Below, in pieces: positions 42,535 through 51,929 of a DNA stretch of 64,000 nucleotides (positions are counted from its first letter, which is position 1; each line of letters starts with the position of its first letter). A program made the translations under genes and the position numbers. A model generated the notes under the pieces. That model saw nothing but the letters and a program-made list of their open reading frames with translations. It was not told the origin of the DNA and searched no databases. The DNA is from Phycisphaeraceae bacterium (GTDB lineage Bacteria; Planctomycetota; Phycisphaerae; Phycisphaerales; UBA1924), in NCBI GenBank assembly GCA_019636555.1, contig JAHBXH010000001.1:2638928-2702927 (forward strand). The letters run 5' to 3'.

Positions 42535-44919
42535 TTAGGGGCAATTCAGCAGGTCATAGGCCTGAGCGAAGAGCACGAAGTCGAGATCATCGGTGAGGGC
42601 GTCGCCATTGAGATCGGCGGCCATGGTCACGAAGACGTCGTACGCCGTGGCGAAGAGCACGAAATCGGCATCATCGACGACGTTGTCGTTGTTGAGATCG
42701 GCGGGGCAGGAACCAGCGACAACCGCGAAGTTGTACGAAGCCCCGCCACCGGGCGCGCCATTGCCGCTGGGGAGGCTTGAAGCCAGATTCGGATTGTCGA
42801 TGTCGCCATCGAGGGCGACGGAAGTGGCGACGGAGGTCGGCGTGCCGAGAGATTGAACGGTGTAGGAGGCGGCACTGAGTTTGGAATCAAACTGAAGCGT
42901 CGCGGTGAGCGTGCTGAGGTTCCAGGAATAGGTGAACGCGATCGGTGAGCCGTTGCGGAGGACCTGGAAGTTTGCGGCGGAGAGGTTCATGTTCTCGCTA
43001 AAGGTGAGTTTCACGTTCGAGGGCGAAACACGGAACTCGGGCGCGGCGCCTGGCACGGGAGCGCCTTCGAGAATGACCGGGGGCGCGCCGGTGGAGATGT
43101 AAGTTTCGGTGGTCTTGCCGTAGTTGAGAATCCAGGTGTTGGGATCAAGATTGAAACCGGTCGGGGAGGAAGGCGTCGGCCGGATGAACCAGCTCGTGCG
43201 GGCGGCGGGCGCGACCTTGTACGTCACGCTGCCGGCGCCGCTTGTGAACTGCGAGTCGATCGGGGTTGTGAAGACTGGGTAACTCGCGGTCTGCGATTGG
43301 CGGATGTGGAACTTGGCGTAGGTTTTTCCGTTGACGGTGAGGGGCGTATAGCCCTTGACGTAGGTGGGCGCGCCGCCGAGATAGACCCATTGATTGAAGA
43401 AGGGCGCGAAGTCCTTGCCGGTGACGGCGTCGGCGACGGCGCGGATGTCGTCGGTCGTGACGGCGGAGCCGGTGTATTGCGCACGAATCTGGCCGAGGAA
43501 GTTCCAGAAGGTCGTATCGCCCATGACGCCGCGCAGCATGTGCCAGACCCAGCCGGCTTTGTAGTAGACAAGCGATGTGTTGAAGATCGATGAGTCGTTG
43601 GTGGTGTTGTAGACGTAGACCGTTCCGGCGACGGAGCTGCTGCTGGGCTTGCGCGAGTTGAGCGCGCTGATCAGTGCCGCCTGGCCGCTCGAACCGATTT
43701 TCTTTTCGGCCCAAAGGCATTCGGTGTAATCGGCCATTCCTTCGTTGAACCAGATGTCGCTCCACGTGCGGCAGGTCACGTTGTCGCCAAACCATTGGTG
43801 ACCGAGTTCGTGGACGGTGAGCGATTCGCCGTAACCCTGCTGGCCGGTCATGGTCTGGTGTTCCATGCCGCCGCCGAACGGGAATTGATACATGCCGTAG
43901 CCTTCATTCGCGAAGGGATAGACGCCGTAGATGGGCTGGAGGACGTCCATCATCGCGGGCACTTTTTCCCACGCGGCGCGATTGGAAGCGGTGTCGCTCT
44001 GGGGGTAGAGGTAATAGCGGAACGGAAATGTCACCGGGGCGCCGCCGCCCGGAGGGTTGTAGGTGTACGACAGCGAGTGCTCGTTGTAGTTGGTCATGCT
44101 GAAGCATGCGAGGTATGTCGACATCTGGTAGTTTGACTGCCAGCGCCAGCGCTTGCGTCCGTCGATCAGAGTGTCGACGCCCTGGGGTGTGCCGTTGGAA
44201 ACGCCCATGAGGTTCGATGGGGTCGTGAGCGCGAGATTCCAGGTCGCCTTGTCGCTGTTGTCGCCCGGCTGCGCAAAATCGCCGTCTTTCGCGGGCCACC
44301 AGGTGCCCGCGTAGTAGGGCTCGCTGAGCGAGGAAACGACAGGAATCCCAGCTTGTGTCGTGAAAGTGATCGAACCGAAACCCGCGGAAACGGGAACGCC
44401 GCTGTAGGTGATCTTGATCGTGAAAACTTCGTTGAGCGCGTAAGGACGGTTGAGCGTGATCGTGCGGAGATAGGAACTGCCGGAGGGGGTTGTGGGGAGA
44501 CTCGAGGGCACGCCATTGATCTCGATCGCGGAGACCGTGAAGTTGCTGCGCAGCGCGAAGGTGAATTGAGTGAGATTGGCGACGAGGCTCTTGACGGTGA
44601 TCGTGTTGCTGCCGCTGATGACCTGCGTTGTCGGATCGACGGCGATATCGAGCGAGTTGTTCAGCACGTCCGTCGCCGAAAAGGCCTCGCGATCCGAAAA
44701 AGGATTGGCCGGCGGGAGATCGCTCGGGGCGAGCCCGGCGGCGAAGCGTCGGCGGAGCATCTCGGCCTTGCCGCATCCATCAACCAGAGGAGCGAGACAG
44801 TCATCGAATTCGTCGTGTTTATGCGAGTCCGTCGTCGCCGGCTGAGCCGATGCCATCGAGGAAGCGAGGCCACAAGATAGAGACAGCCGGCAAATCCAGC
44901 GAACGGATCGACTCGTCAT
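42535..44919 (-). CDS. Secreted M1-family aminopeptidase with dockerin-like tail (paralogue)
   Basis: 794 aa. Signal peptide with cleavage near ASA-Q (25-26). GGMEH (350-353 region), HELGH (370-374) and distal Glu in FNEGMADYTE (E393): a complete M1 zinc site. Ig-like domain (about 635-730), then two dockerin-like motifs from residue 738 (DLNNDNVVDDADF and DLNGDALTDDLDF). Clear CGGAGG 8 nt before ATG. Same architecture as 4241-6586, so an old duplication; here the second zinc ligand context is WFGDN instead of WWGDN. Confidence 0.9.
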   Translation of the reverse strand: MTSRSVRWICRLSLSCGLASSMASAQPATTDSHKHDEFDDCLAPLVDGCGKAEMLRRRFAAGLAPSDLPPANPFSDREAFSATDVLNNSLDIAVDPTTQVISGSNTITVKSLVANLTQFTFALRSNFTVSAIEINGVPSSLPTTPSGSSYLRTITLNRPYALNEVFTIKITYSGVPVSAGFGSITFTTQAGIPVVSSLSEPYYAGTWWPAKDGDFAQPGDNSDKATWNLALTTPSNLMGVSNGTPQGVDTLIDGRKRWRWQSNYQMSTYLACFSMTNYNEHSLSYTYNPPGGGAPVTFPFRYYLYPQSDTASNRAAWEKVPAMMDVLQPIYGVYPFANEGYGMYQFPFGGGMEHQTMTGQQGYGESLTVHELGHQWFGDNVTCRTWSDIWFNEGMADYTECLWAEKKIGSSGQAALISALNSRKPSSSSVAGTVYVYNTTNDSSIFNTSLVYYKAGWVWHMLRGVMGDTTFWNFLGQIRAQYTGSAVTTDDIRAVADAVTGKDFAPFFNQWVYLGGAPTYVKGYTPLTVNGKTYAKFHIRQSQTASYPVFTTPIDSQFTSGAGSVTYKVAPAARTSWFIRPTPSSPTGFNLDPNTWILNYGKTTETYISTGAPPVILEGAPVPGAAPEFRVSPSNVKLTFSENMNLSAANFQVLRNGSPIAFTYSWNLSTLTATLQFDSKLSAASYTVQSLGTPTSVATSVALDGDIDNPNLASSLPSGNGAPGGGASYNFAVVAGSCPADLNNDNVVDDADFVLFATAYDVFVTMAADLNGDALTDDLDFVLFAQAYDLLNCP

Positions 44920-45114
44920 GAATGGGGCCTCCGAGGGCGTTGGTCATCAAACATACCGCACCGGTCCGGATAAGAACAGGCTTCCTTGCAGGAACCGCGA
45001 AAGAAACTGCCTGCGGATCGGGAGAACCATGTGCGGACCAAGAGATATGGGGAGTCGGTGGGCCGTCGTGGAGCGCTGCGGCCGGTCATAATTCCGACGT
45101 GTCGCGGCGCTGGG

Positions 45115-45687
45115 CTAGTGAGGTGGCGACTTGAGCGCCGGGGCCGTATCCGCTGCCCTCGACGCCGGCGTCGGCTCGTGCGCCTCGATCTTCGCGTTCA
45201 GATTCCGAACGAACTCGTCGCTTGCGCGTTCGAGGAATGGTGTATCGCTGATGGCCTGCGCGTGTGCCGCGGCGAGCCACTGCTGGTAGGAATCGTGCGG
45301 AACGACACCCTCCATGCGGGCGACGACTTTTCCGTCCCACAAGATCAGCGTGGCGGGGATGGAGAAGACTTTCAGCCGCTCCGCGGCGGTTTTTTCTTTA
45401 TCGAGATCGACGTACGCCGGAACAAAGTCGCGCGCGATCTGCCGCTCAACCGATGGCTCGGACAAAACACTTCGCTTCATTTCCTGGCACGGGCCGCACC
45501 AGTCGGCCGTGGTGAACGCGAACACGGGCTTTTTCTCGGCGCGGCCGCGCTCTATCGCGGCATCGAGCGAGAGACCCTGAGCAAAGACTTTCGGCACGGG
45601 CGCTGTCGCGCCGCCAAAGAGGCGATGGACCACGATCACCGTGACGATAAATGTGAGGATCAGCGCGATGGGGCGGAGGATTTTCAC
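45115..45687 (-). CDS. Membrane-anchored thioredoxin-fold protein
   Basis: 190 aa from GTG 45687. One N-terminal transmembrane helix (about 5-24) then a thioredoxin domain with ADWCGPCQEMK (active CxxC) and cis-Pro in FSIPATLIL. Thus a periplasmic disulfide reductase or a DsbD-gamma-like domain. 26 bp after the DUF1015 gene on the same strand; the longer frame to 46026 overlaps that gene and is not used. Confidence 0.85.
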   Translation of the reverse strand: MKILRPIALILTFIVTVIVVHRLFGGATAPVPKVFAQGLSLDAAIERGRAEKKPVFAFTTADWCGPCQEMKRSVLSEPSVERQIARDFVPAYVDLDKEKTAAERLKVFSIPATLILWDGKVVARMEGVVPHDSYQQWLAAAHAQAISDTPFLERASDEFVRNLNAKIEAHEPTPASRAADTAPALKSPPH

Positions 45688-45713
45688 GATGATTTGGAAA
45701 TAGCTTCGCTCAA

Positions 45714-47051
45714 TTATTCCAGAGCATTGAGAAACAGGCCGGTCGCGAGCTTCGGATAGAAGAACGTGCTTTTCTGAGGCATCAGTTCGTTCGCGCGGCT
45801 GACGGCACGGACGGCGCTCAGCGGAGTTGGACGGACGATGAGCGCGACCTGCGGCACGAAGTTTTTGCCGCCACCGGCGCCGGTTTCGGCGCCTTTTCCG
45901 ATTTCGAGAACCTCGGCGATCGAGTGAGGAAACGCCCACTTCACGGCTTCGTTGCCGTTGAGCTTTGGCTGGCAGATCGCTTCCACGATCAGATACTGAA
46001 TGATCGCGACATCGAGCGTGCGCCACTCGCGCGGCTTGGACGCAAAGCGGGAAACCAGCGGATCGGGCCTTTGCGGTGTGATGAAGAATGCCTCGCGCAA
46101 AGCGAAGTCGTAGAGACCGATGGTGTTCTCAACTTTCGCAGCCTTGACTGCCGAATCGAGCGCGGCAGCATCGCCCCGCACAGGCTCGAAGCGGAGGTCA
46201 TTTGCCGCGGCATCGCGGAACGCATCGAGCGAATACCCCTTCATGCCTCCGAGAACGCGGTGCGTCGGACCGATGATCAGACCCGGATCGGACATGCCGA
46301 TGAGAACCATCATGCATTTGCGGGCGGGGTGATCCGCGGAAACCGGCCCTTTGCTTTCGAGCTGCTTCAGATAATTGAGCTGCGTGTTGTATCGGTGATG
46401 TCCATCGGCGATGAAAATGTCTTCGCCGGCGAGCGCGGTCTGATAGGCGGAGATCGTCGCCTGATCATCGACCGCCCACACTTCGTGGAGCACGCTGTCG
46501 TAGTCCATCTTTGCCGCGGAATCGGGCCGGCGCGAGGACATGATGGAGCGGACGAGTTTGGTCGCGGCACCGGAATCGTCGGCGTGAAGACCGAAGATGG
46601 GCGAGAGTTGTGCGCGCGTCGCGTTCATGAGCGCGAGGCGGTCTTCCTTCGGGCCGGAAAAAGTTTCTTCGTGCGGGAGAATGCCGCCTCCGGCGCGTGT
46701 TCCGAAGGAAACCGCATCGATCGTGGCGGCCATGCCGCATCGCTGATGCGTCGCGCCGTCGAATTCAAAGGTCTGCCGGTACGCAAACATCGCGGGCACT
46801 GCGCGGCGAGCAAGTCTCTTGGACTCGAGCATTTGCCGGTAGCGCCGGCCCGCTTCTTCGTAGGAAGCCGCGGGGCCGAGTTCCTTGGGCGGAACGTGCG
46901 GCAGATCAACTCCGACGATGTTCTGCTCGCTGCGCGCAAGCAGCCGCGCTTTCGCCTTCGAATCGAGCACGTCGTAGGGCGGCGCGATGAGCGCGGAGAG
47001 ATCGGGACCCGACGAGAACTGGACGGCGCGAAATGGATAGACCTGCGGCAT
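45714..47051 (-). CDS. DUF1015 family protein
   Basis: 445 aa from ATG 47051 (GGAG 6 nt upstream). Starts PFRAVQFSSG and APPYDVL, contains IADGHHRYNTQ, which is the hallmark of DUF1015. Family function is not established; related folds bind serine or phosphoamino compounds. A TATAGT box lies 19 nt upstream of the start. The thioredoxin gene follows in the same operon. Confidence 0.88.
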   Translation of the reverse strand: MPQVYPFRAVQFSSGPDLSALIAPPYDVLDSKAKARLLARSEQNIVGVDLPHVPPKELGPAASYEEAGRRYRQMLESKRLARRAVPAMFAYRQTFEFDGATHQRCGMAATIDAVSFGTRAGGGILPHEETFSGPKEDRLALMNATRAQLSPIFGLHADDSGAATKLVRSIMSSRRPDSAAKMDYDSVLHEVWAVDDQATISAYQTALAGEDIFIADGHHRYNTQLNYLKQLESKGPVSADHPARKCMMVLIGMSDPGLIIGPTHRVLGGMKGYSLDAFRDAAANDLRFEPVRGDAAALDSAVKAAKVENTIGLYDFALREAFFITPQRPDPLVSRFASKPREWRTLDVAIIQYLIVEAICQPKLNGNEAVKWAFPHSIAEVLEIGKGAETGAGGGKNFVPQVALIVRPTPLSAVRAVSRANELMPQKSTFFYPKLATGLFLNALE

Positions 47052-47070
47052 CGGACGCTCCGGAAACGTC

Positions 47071-47076
47071 ACTATA
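47071..47076 (-). promoter_or_regulatory. -10 box for the DUF1015 gene
   Basis: TATAGT, about 19 nt before ATG 47051. Unlike the leaderless set, this promoter leaves room for the GGAG ribosome site. Confidence 0.45.
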
Positions 47077-47103
47077 CGAACGGAGGCAGGAGATTCGGCG
47101 CGC

Positions 47104-47565
47104 TCATTCCGGCTTTCGAGGCTGATAGACTCCGGGTGTCGCGCGAAATCCGATGGAGACACGGTTCCACGCATTGATCAGCGAGATCGCCCAGCTCAAT
47201 TCCGCGATCTGCTTCTCGTCGAAATGCTTCTTGAGTTCCTCGAACGCCGGATCGGGCGCGTGCGTTTCGGAAATCCTGGTGAGCGCTTCGGTCCATTCGA
47301 GTGCCGCGCGTTCTTTTTCCGTGTAGAACGGAGACTCTTGCCAGGCATCGAGCGAATAGAGCCTGATGTCGGTCTCTCCGACCGCCTTTGCGTCCTTCCA
47401 GTGCATATCGATGCAAAAAGCGCAGCCGTTGATTTGAGATGCACGCAGCTTCACGAGATGGAGGAGCGCCGCTTCAAAGCCGCTCGCGTGCAGAGCCGCC
47501 TCCACCGCGAGCATCGCCTTGTAGATCTCCGGGGCCGCCTTCGGGTAGTTCATTCGCATTGCCAT
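47104..47565 (-). CDS. AhpD/carboxymuconolactone decarboxylase-like protein
   Basis: 153 aa from ATG 47565, with AAGGAG 5 nt upstream. Active site INGCAFCIDMHWKDA: the Cys-x-x-Cys and His of AhpD-type alkyl hydroperoxidase proteins. Length and helix pattern fit the family. Probably a peroxide-defence reductase; partner unknown. The DUF1015 start lies 53 bp beyond its stop. Confidence 0.9.
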   Translation of the reverse strand: MAMRMNYPKAAPEIYKAMLAVEAALHASGFEAALLHLVKLRASQINGCAFCIDMHWKDAKAVGETDIRLYSLDAWQESPFYTEKERAALEWTEALTRISETHAPDPAFEELKKHFDEKQIAELSWAISLINAWNRVSIGFRATPGVYQPRKPE

Positions 47566-47639
47566 GGCCGCTCCTTTTCTGCATGTCATTCGCGTTGGGC
47601 GCAGATTATTCGGCGCTGCGCCCCGGCGGCAAAGGGTTC

Positions 47640-47645
47640 TATCCT
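47640..47645 (+). promoter_or_regulatory. -10 box of a possibly leaderless purQ promoter
   Basis: TATCCT, 5 nt (TTCAC) before ATG 47651. Confidence 0.5.
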
Positions 47646-47650
47646 TTCAC

Positions 47651-48475
47651 ATGCCCACCGCGCTGGTGATTCGCGCTCCCGGAACAAATTGCGATCAGGA
47701 AATGTGCCGCGCCTTTCAACTGGCGGGCGCCACGCCGGAGTTGATGCATCTTGACGCGCTGGTGAGAGACCCTTCGCGGCTGGCGGGGTATCAGCTCATC
47801 GGGTTTCCCGGGGGATTCTCGTACGGGGACGATATCGCATCCGGACGCATTTTCGCCATGCGCTGCCGCGAGAAGCTTTACCCGGCGCTCCGAGAAGCTG
47901 TCGAGCGAGGTGTTCCGATGATCGGGGCGTGCAACGGCTTTCAGGTGCTGGTGCAGATCGGGATGCTGCCGGGCCCATCCGCGGGTTTGGCATGGCCTGC
48001 GCAGGAAGCCCCGGCGCAGAGTGTCGCGCTGACGGACAACGAAAACGGTCGCTTCTGCGATCGCTGGGTCGGCATGATCGCGGAACCAGAAAGCAAGTGC
48101 ATCTGGACGAAAGGAATCGAAGAGGAAATCGATCCGCGCGACGCGGACGATGTCTGGATGTTCCCCGTCGCTCACGGGGAAGGTCGTTTTATCTGCAAAG
48201 ACGAGGCGGTACTCCACGACATCGAATCGAGCGGGCGCGTGGCGCTTCGCTATTCGGACAACTACAACGGGTCGCAGAACGCCATCGCGGGGATTTGCGA
48301 CGCTTCCGGGTTGGTTTTCGGCCTCATGCCGCATCCGGAGCGATTCCTCGAGTGGACGCGCCATCCCTATTGGACTCGACTCGATCCGCGCGTGCGTTCA
48401 AAGCAAACGCCCGGGCTGCGCATTTTTCAGAATGCCGTGCGCTTCTCCACCTCTTCGTGTGCGCAAGCATCCTGA
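47651..48475 (+). CDS. purQ: Phosphoribosylformylglycinamidine synthase glutaminase subunit PurQ
   Basis: 274 aa class I glutamine amidotransferase. IRAPGTNCDQEM at the start, GFPGGFSYGDDI, nucleophile Cys in IGACNGFQVL, PVAHGEGRF, and HPER in GLMPHPERF with the catalytic His-x-Glu. Supplies ammonia to PurL in purine synthesis. About 40 residues longer than small PurQ proteins because of an insert and a C-terminal tail. PurL and PurS are not in the window. No Shine-Dalgarno sequence. Confidence 0.93.
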   Translation: MPTALVIRAPGTNCDQEMCRAFQLAGATPELMHLDALVRDPSRLAGYQLIGFPGGFSYGDDIASGRIFAMRCREKLYPALREAVERGVPMIGACNGFQVLVQIGMLPGPSAGLAWPAQEAPAQSVALTDNENGRFCDRWVGMIAEPESKCIWTKGIEEEIDPRDADDVWMFPVAHGEGRFICKDEAVLHDIESSGRVALRYSDNYNGSQNAIAGICDASGLVFGLMPHPERFLEWTRHPYWTRLDPRVRSKQTPGLRIFQNAVRFSTSSCAQAS

Positions 48476-48522
48476 TTCAAACTCCAGGAAACAGTTTGCG
48501 ATAGCCCCGCTTTCCGCCCACG

Positions 48523-49533
48523 ATGCAACAGTCCGCACTCACAGATCCGTCCTCGCTGCGAGATCTACTCCTCGCGCGCGGTCATATTTCAGGAAAACCG
48601 GAAGAGTGGACCATCCAGCGGTTTCCTTCGAACCCGAAACGAGCCGACGCCGCGACTCGCGGTCGCTTTGTCCTTTCATCGTCGAGCGAGCCGCCGAAGC
48701 TCCTGACGGTCGATGCTCAGAAAACCGATCTGGCCGAACGCTGCAAGAGCTTCGCGCGTGCCTGTCCCGATCTGACCTGCCCGGTTCTGTTTCACTCGAG
48801 CGATGATGATGGCCATGTGATCGCGCACGAACTCTTTCCGGGCGTTCCCATCGACCTCGCGGTTGAGAACGGGTTTCTCACGGCTCCCGAAGCGGTTGCG
48901 TTGCTGCGCCAGGCGCTGCATGTGCTCGATCGCACGTCGCATTCGTCGCGGCCGCGCTCGAGAGAGACGGAATTCGGCGAGCTCACGGCGCGTATCGCTG
49001 AAATATCCGACCTTGATCCTTCCGACCTGCGTTTTCTCATGGACGATGCCCTTCCATCACTTCGTGCCGCCTGCGTCAAGCTTCCCGCTCGAGTCCGTTG
49101 GACCAACGGAGACTTCATTGCGAGCAACGTGCTGGTATCCAGAGATCGCCGCATCCGGCTGATCGACTATGAGTTCGCTCGGGTAACGAGTTTTCCGGAA
49201 GAAGACTGGTTCCGTTTCATGAATGTGGGGCACGCAAGCCCGGAGCTGGCGAGGCTTGTGCGCGCAGAATCGGGTGAACAGCCGAAGTGGATCCACTTGT
49301 ATTTCTGGCTGCGTCAGCTTGCGCTTGAGGCCAGAGTCAACAACCACCGGCTCTTCGCGGCCTCGTTGCCGGCTCTGCTGAGCTGCATCCGTAGCGCACA
49401 CTCGCTGATCGCCCCCACGAGCGGCGCGCAGTCGCGCGTGCCCGCGCCGTTGCGCCCGATCACGCAAGCGCTTCGGTCTTTCTTCCCCCGATCCAAACTT
49501 CCGGCTTCGCTTCAACACCCGCCCGAGGGGTGA
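48523..49533 (+). CDS. Aminoglycoside phosphotransferase/choline kinase-like protein
   Basis: 336 aa. C-terminal lobe has WTNGDFIASNVLV, corresponding to the catalytic loop H-G-D-x-x-x-x-N but with Asn in place of His, followed by RLIDYEFA for the metal-binding D-F-E. The N-lobe is weak: no clear Gly loop. A small-molecule or sugar kinase is possible; target unknown. The 3' end overlaps the convergent gene by 74 bp. No Shine-Dalgarno sequence. Confidence 0.65.
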   Translation: MQQSALTDPSSLRDLLLARGHISGKPEEWTIQRFPSNPKRADAATRGRFVLSSSSEPPKLLTVDAQKTDLAERCKSFARACPDLTCPVLFHSSDDDGHVIAHELFPGVPIDLAVENGFLTAPEAVALLRQALHVLDRTSHSSRPRSRETEFGELTARIAEISDLDPSDLRFLMDDALPSLRAACVKLPARVRWTNGDFIASNVLVSRDRRIRLIDYEFARVTSFPEEDWFRFMNVGHASPELARLVRAESGEQPKWIHLYFWLRQLALEARVNNHRLFAASLPALLSCIRSAHSLIAPTSGAQSRVPAPLRPITQALRSFFPRSKLPASLQHPPEG

Positions 49534-50599
49534 ACCCGAGCGCTGCGAACCCGCCCACGCTTCCGACGAAGAAATTGACGGAAGTATCGACCGGGCTGCA
49601 ATAGCGGTACCCCTTTGAACGCATGAACTCGTTCAGGAGATGCGCTCGTCGATCCGCATCGATCACGTCGGCGGGCGCGACGCCGACTTCAGGTGCGAGA
49701 AGGCTCAGGCGATCCAGATAGTCTTCCGACACCCGGCGCTTGTGGATCATCGCGTGATAGAGCAGCGAGTAGAAGTAGTCATTCGGAGTCGGAACGAAAA
49801 AGCCGTCGCGCCCAACTCGGTCGCGGAGTATCGCGCGCGACCACTCCGGCTCCATGTACCGATCCTCCGGAGTGCGCAGATCGAACGGCACTCGCTGCTT
49901 GTTGACGGAAACAAAGTAGTGCATGCGGCGAGGATCGGGAAACGCGCGTTCCGCGTCGAGCACGTAGGCGGCCTTTGCCGGTTTCTCGCAGAGCAGATCG
50001 ATGTCGCCGTGACCTTCGAGCGTGTAGCGATCGGGCATCGATTCGAAGTTGCGGAGAACAACGAAACGGGTGCACAAATCAAGCACCGAGAAGAGCTCGC
50101 GCAGACCGCTCCATCCGTGCGCACCGGCAAGATCCTGCTCGAGCAACTCACCGTCGGGCCGCGAAGTCCGTGCCCGCAGGAAATCTTCCGGAGACAAGCC
50201 GGTCAGCAACGCGACGTCGTGCCGGCATTCTTCGACGGAATTCGTCGCGTGGATGCGATGCCCGCCGCCGGTCCATTCCCGGTAGCGCACCTTGGCATCG
50301 AAGACCTTCGTGTTGACAACGCTCGGGCCGCGCGAAGTCTTGCGCTCGGCGTACAAGGGCTCGTTGTCGCGGACCAGAACCATCGCAAAGGGACCGTTGC
50401 CGCAGTGGATTTCCTTGTACGACTGCGAGGGAAGGTGGGTGCCGTAGAAGCGCGTCATGTTGCGGGCAAACTTCCCCGCGCTCCAGCGGATGTCAACGTG
50501 CGAGAGCGGCTCGAAGCGGTCGCGCAGATCGGCCTTTATCTTGTCGAATTGCGGTCGTGCGTTCGACCAGATGAGGAACAGATGGATCTCGGGTGTCAT
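49460..50599 (-). CDS. Uncharacterised protein with a nucleotidyltransferase-like GDIDLL motif
   Basis: 379 aa from ATG 50599 (GGGAG 4-5 nt upstream). Two parts: an N-terminal half (about 1-170) without recognised motifs (IHLFLIWSNARPQFDKIK), and a C-terminal half with LEGHGDIDLLCEK, which fits the G-x-G-D-x-D metal loop of the polymerase beta-like nucleotidyltransferase fold, and FYSLLYHAMIHK downstream. Such fused proteins occur in surface-polysaccharide loci, but no glycan gene is seen here except possibly the convergent kinase. Function not assigned. Confidence 0.55.
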   Translation of the reverse strand: MTPEIHLFLIWSNARPQFDKIKADLRDRFEPLSHVDIRWSAGKFARNMTRFYGTHLPSQSYKEIHCGNGPFAMVLVRDNEPLYAERKTSRGPSVVNTKVFDAKVRYREWTGGGHRIHATNSVEECRHDVALLTGLSPEDFLRARTSRPDGELLEQDLAGAHGWSGLRELFSVLDLCTRFVVLRNFESMPDRYTLEGHGDIDLLCEKPAKAAYVLDAERAFPDPRRMHYFVSVNKQRVPFDLRTPEDRYMEPEWSRAILRDRVGRDGFFVPTPNDYFYSLLYHAMIHKRRVSEDYLDRLSLLAPEVGVAPADVIDADRRAHLLNEFMRSKGYRYCSPVDTSVNFFVGSVGGFAALGFTPRAGVEAKPEVWIGGRKTEALA

Positions 50600-50673
50600 C
50601 TCACTCCCGTCGAAGCTGCCTGCGCGCGAATGCCGCACGGATGGTATTGCGCGCGGGATCCGGCACCAATTCC

Positions 50674-50679
50674 TACGAT
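50674..50679 (+). promoter_or_regulatory. -10 box of a possibly leaderless mnmA promoter
   Basis: TACGAT, 5 nt (TCCCC) before GTG 50685. Confidence 0.5.
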
Positions 50680-50684
50680 TCCCC

Positions 50685-51914
50685 GTGACCGCCCGCCCAA
50701 CCAAAGGCAAAGTCCTCGTCGCGATGTCCGGCGGCGTCGACTCGTCCGTCGCCGCGGCACTATTGCAGCGCGATGGCTACGAAGTCGTGGGCTGCTTCAT
50801 GCGCCTTGGTTCGCCGGGCGAATCGCTGGATGCGATGATCCCGTACGAGGCCGCGGCGGCGTGTCCGGTTCCGCCAAACGGTGAGGGGCGAACGATCAGG
50901 ATCGGGCATCAGGGCTGCTGCTCGATCAACGATGCGGCGGATGCTCGTGCCGTCGCGGCGCAATTGGGCGTCGCGTTCTATGTCTGCAATTTCAAGAAGG
51001 ACTTCGGCCGGATCATCGACTACTTCGCGGGCGAGTACGCGAGCGGCAGAACGCCGAACCCGTGCGTCCGCTGCAACGACTGGCTGAAGTTCGGAAAGCT
51101 GCACGAATACGCAAAGCAGATCGGGGCGGACTTTGTCGCGAGCGGGCACTATGCGCAGATCGGACGCGACGAGCGCGGCAATCCCGTGCTGCTGAAAGGA
51201 ATCGACGACGACAAGGATCAGTCGTACGTTCTGTTCGGCGCTCCGCGCGAACGACTGGAGCACATGATGCTCCCGATCGGCGGGCTTGAGAAGCCGCGCG
51301 TTCGAGAACTCGCCAGGTCATTCGGCCTGCCGGTCTTCGACAAGCCGGACAGCCAGGAAATCTGCTTTGTTCCGGATAACGACTACGCGGGATTGCTCGA
51401 AAGACGGGAGCCATCGCTGGTGCGCGAAGGAGCGTTTGTGGATACGTCGGGCCGAACGGTCGGAAAGCACCGGGGACAGCACCAATTTACGATCGGCCAG
51501 CGACGCGGACTGAATCTGTCGCTGGGGTATCCGGTGTACGTCGTCAACAAAGACTCCACAACAAACACGGTTGTAGTCGGCCCGAAGGAAGCGCTGGCGT
51601 GCGGCTCGTGCACCTGCGCGGAGGCGAACTGGCTGACAGACCATTCACAGTTGTCGGACTGGTTCCCCGTTCTTGCAAAGTATCGCTACAACACTCCGGC
51701 GGCGCCCGCACGAGTGCGGCTTCTTGCGGATAAGCCGACGGCGCCGTCTCCCTCGGGCCGCACGGGTTCATTCGAGGTCGTTTTCGACGCGCCGCAGGAA
51801 GCGGTGGCTCCTGGCCAAGCGATGGTGCTCTACTCGAGAGAACGGCCCGAACTCGTCCTCGGGGGCGGATGGATCGCGCGAGTCGAGGCACCCAACGCGG
51901 GTAGCCCGGATTGA
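50685..51914 (+). CDS. mnmA: tRNA-uridine 2-sulfurtransferase MnmA
   Basis: 409 aa. PP-loop AMSGGVDSSVAAALL at the N-terminus, catalytic Cys in NPCVRCND, FVASGHYAQ, KDQSYVLFGA and DSQEICFVPD. Thiolates U34 of tRNA Lys, Glu and Gln. A 40-residue insert follows the first domain (SPGESLDAMIPYE to the CCSINDAADA segment), longer than in E. coli MnmA (368 aa). GTG 50685 is the only start that gives the normal N-terminus. Confidence 0.95.
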   Translation: MTARPTKGKVLVAMSGGVDSSVAAALLQRDGYEVVGCFMRLGSPGESLDAMIPYEAAAACPVPPNGEGRTIRIGHQGCCSINDAADARAVAAQLGVAFYVCNFKKDFGRIIDYFAGEYASGRTPNPCVRCNDWLKFGKLHEYAKQIGADFVASGHYAQIGRDERGNPVLLKGIDDDKDQSYVLFGAPRERLEHMMLPIGGLEKPRVRELARSFGLPVFDKPDSQEICFVPDNDYAGLLERREPSLVREGAFVDTSGRTVGKHRGQHQFTIGQRRGLNLSLGYPVYVVNKDSTTNTVVVGPKEALACGSCTCAEANWLTDHSQLSDWFPVLAKYRYNTPAAPARVRLLADKPTAPSPSGRTGSFEVVFDAPQEAVAPGQAMVLYSRERPELVLGGGWIARVEAPNAGSPD

Positions 51915-51929
51915 TCGATCGCGCCAAAC

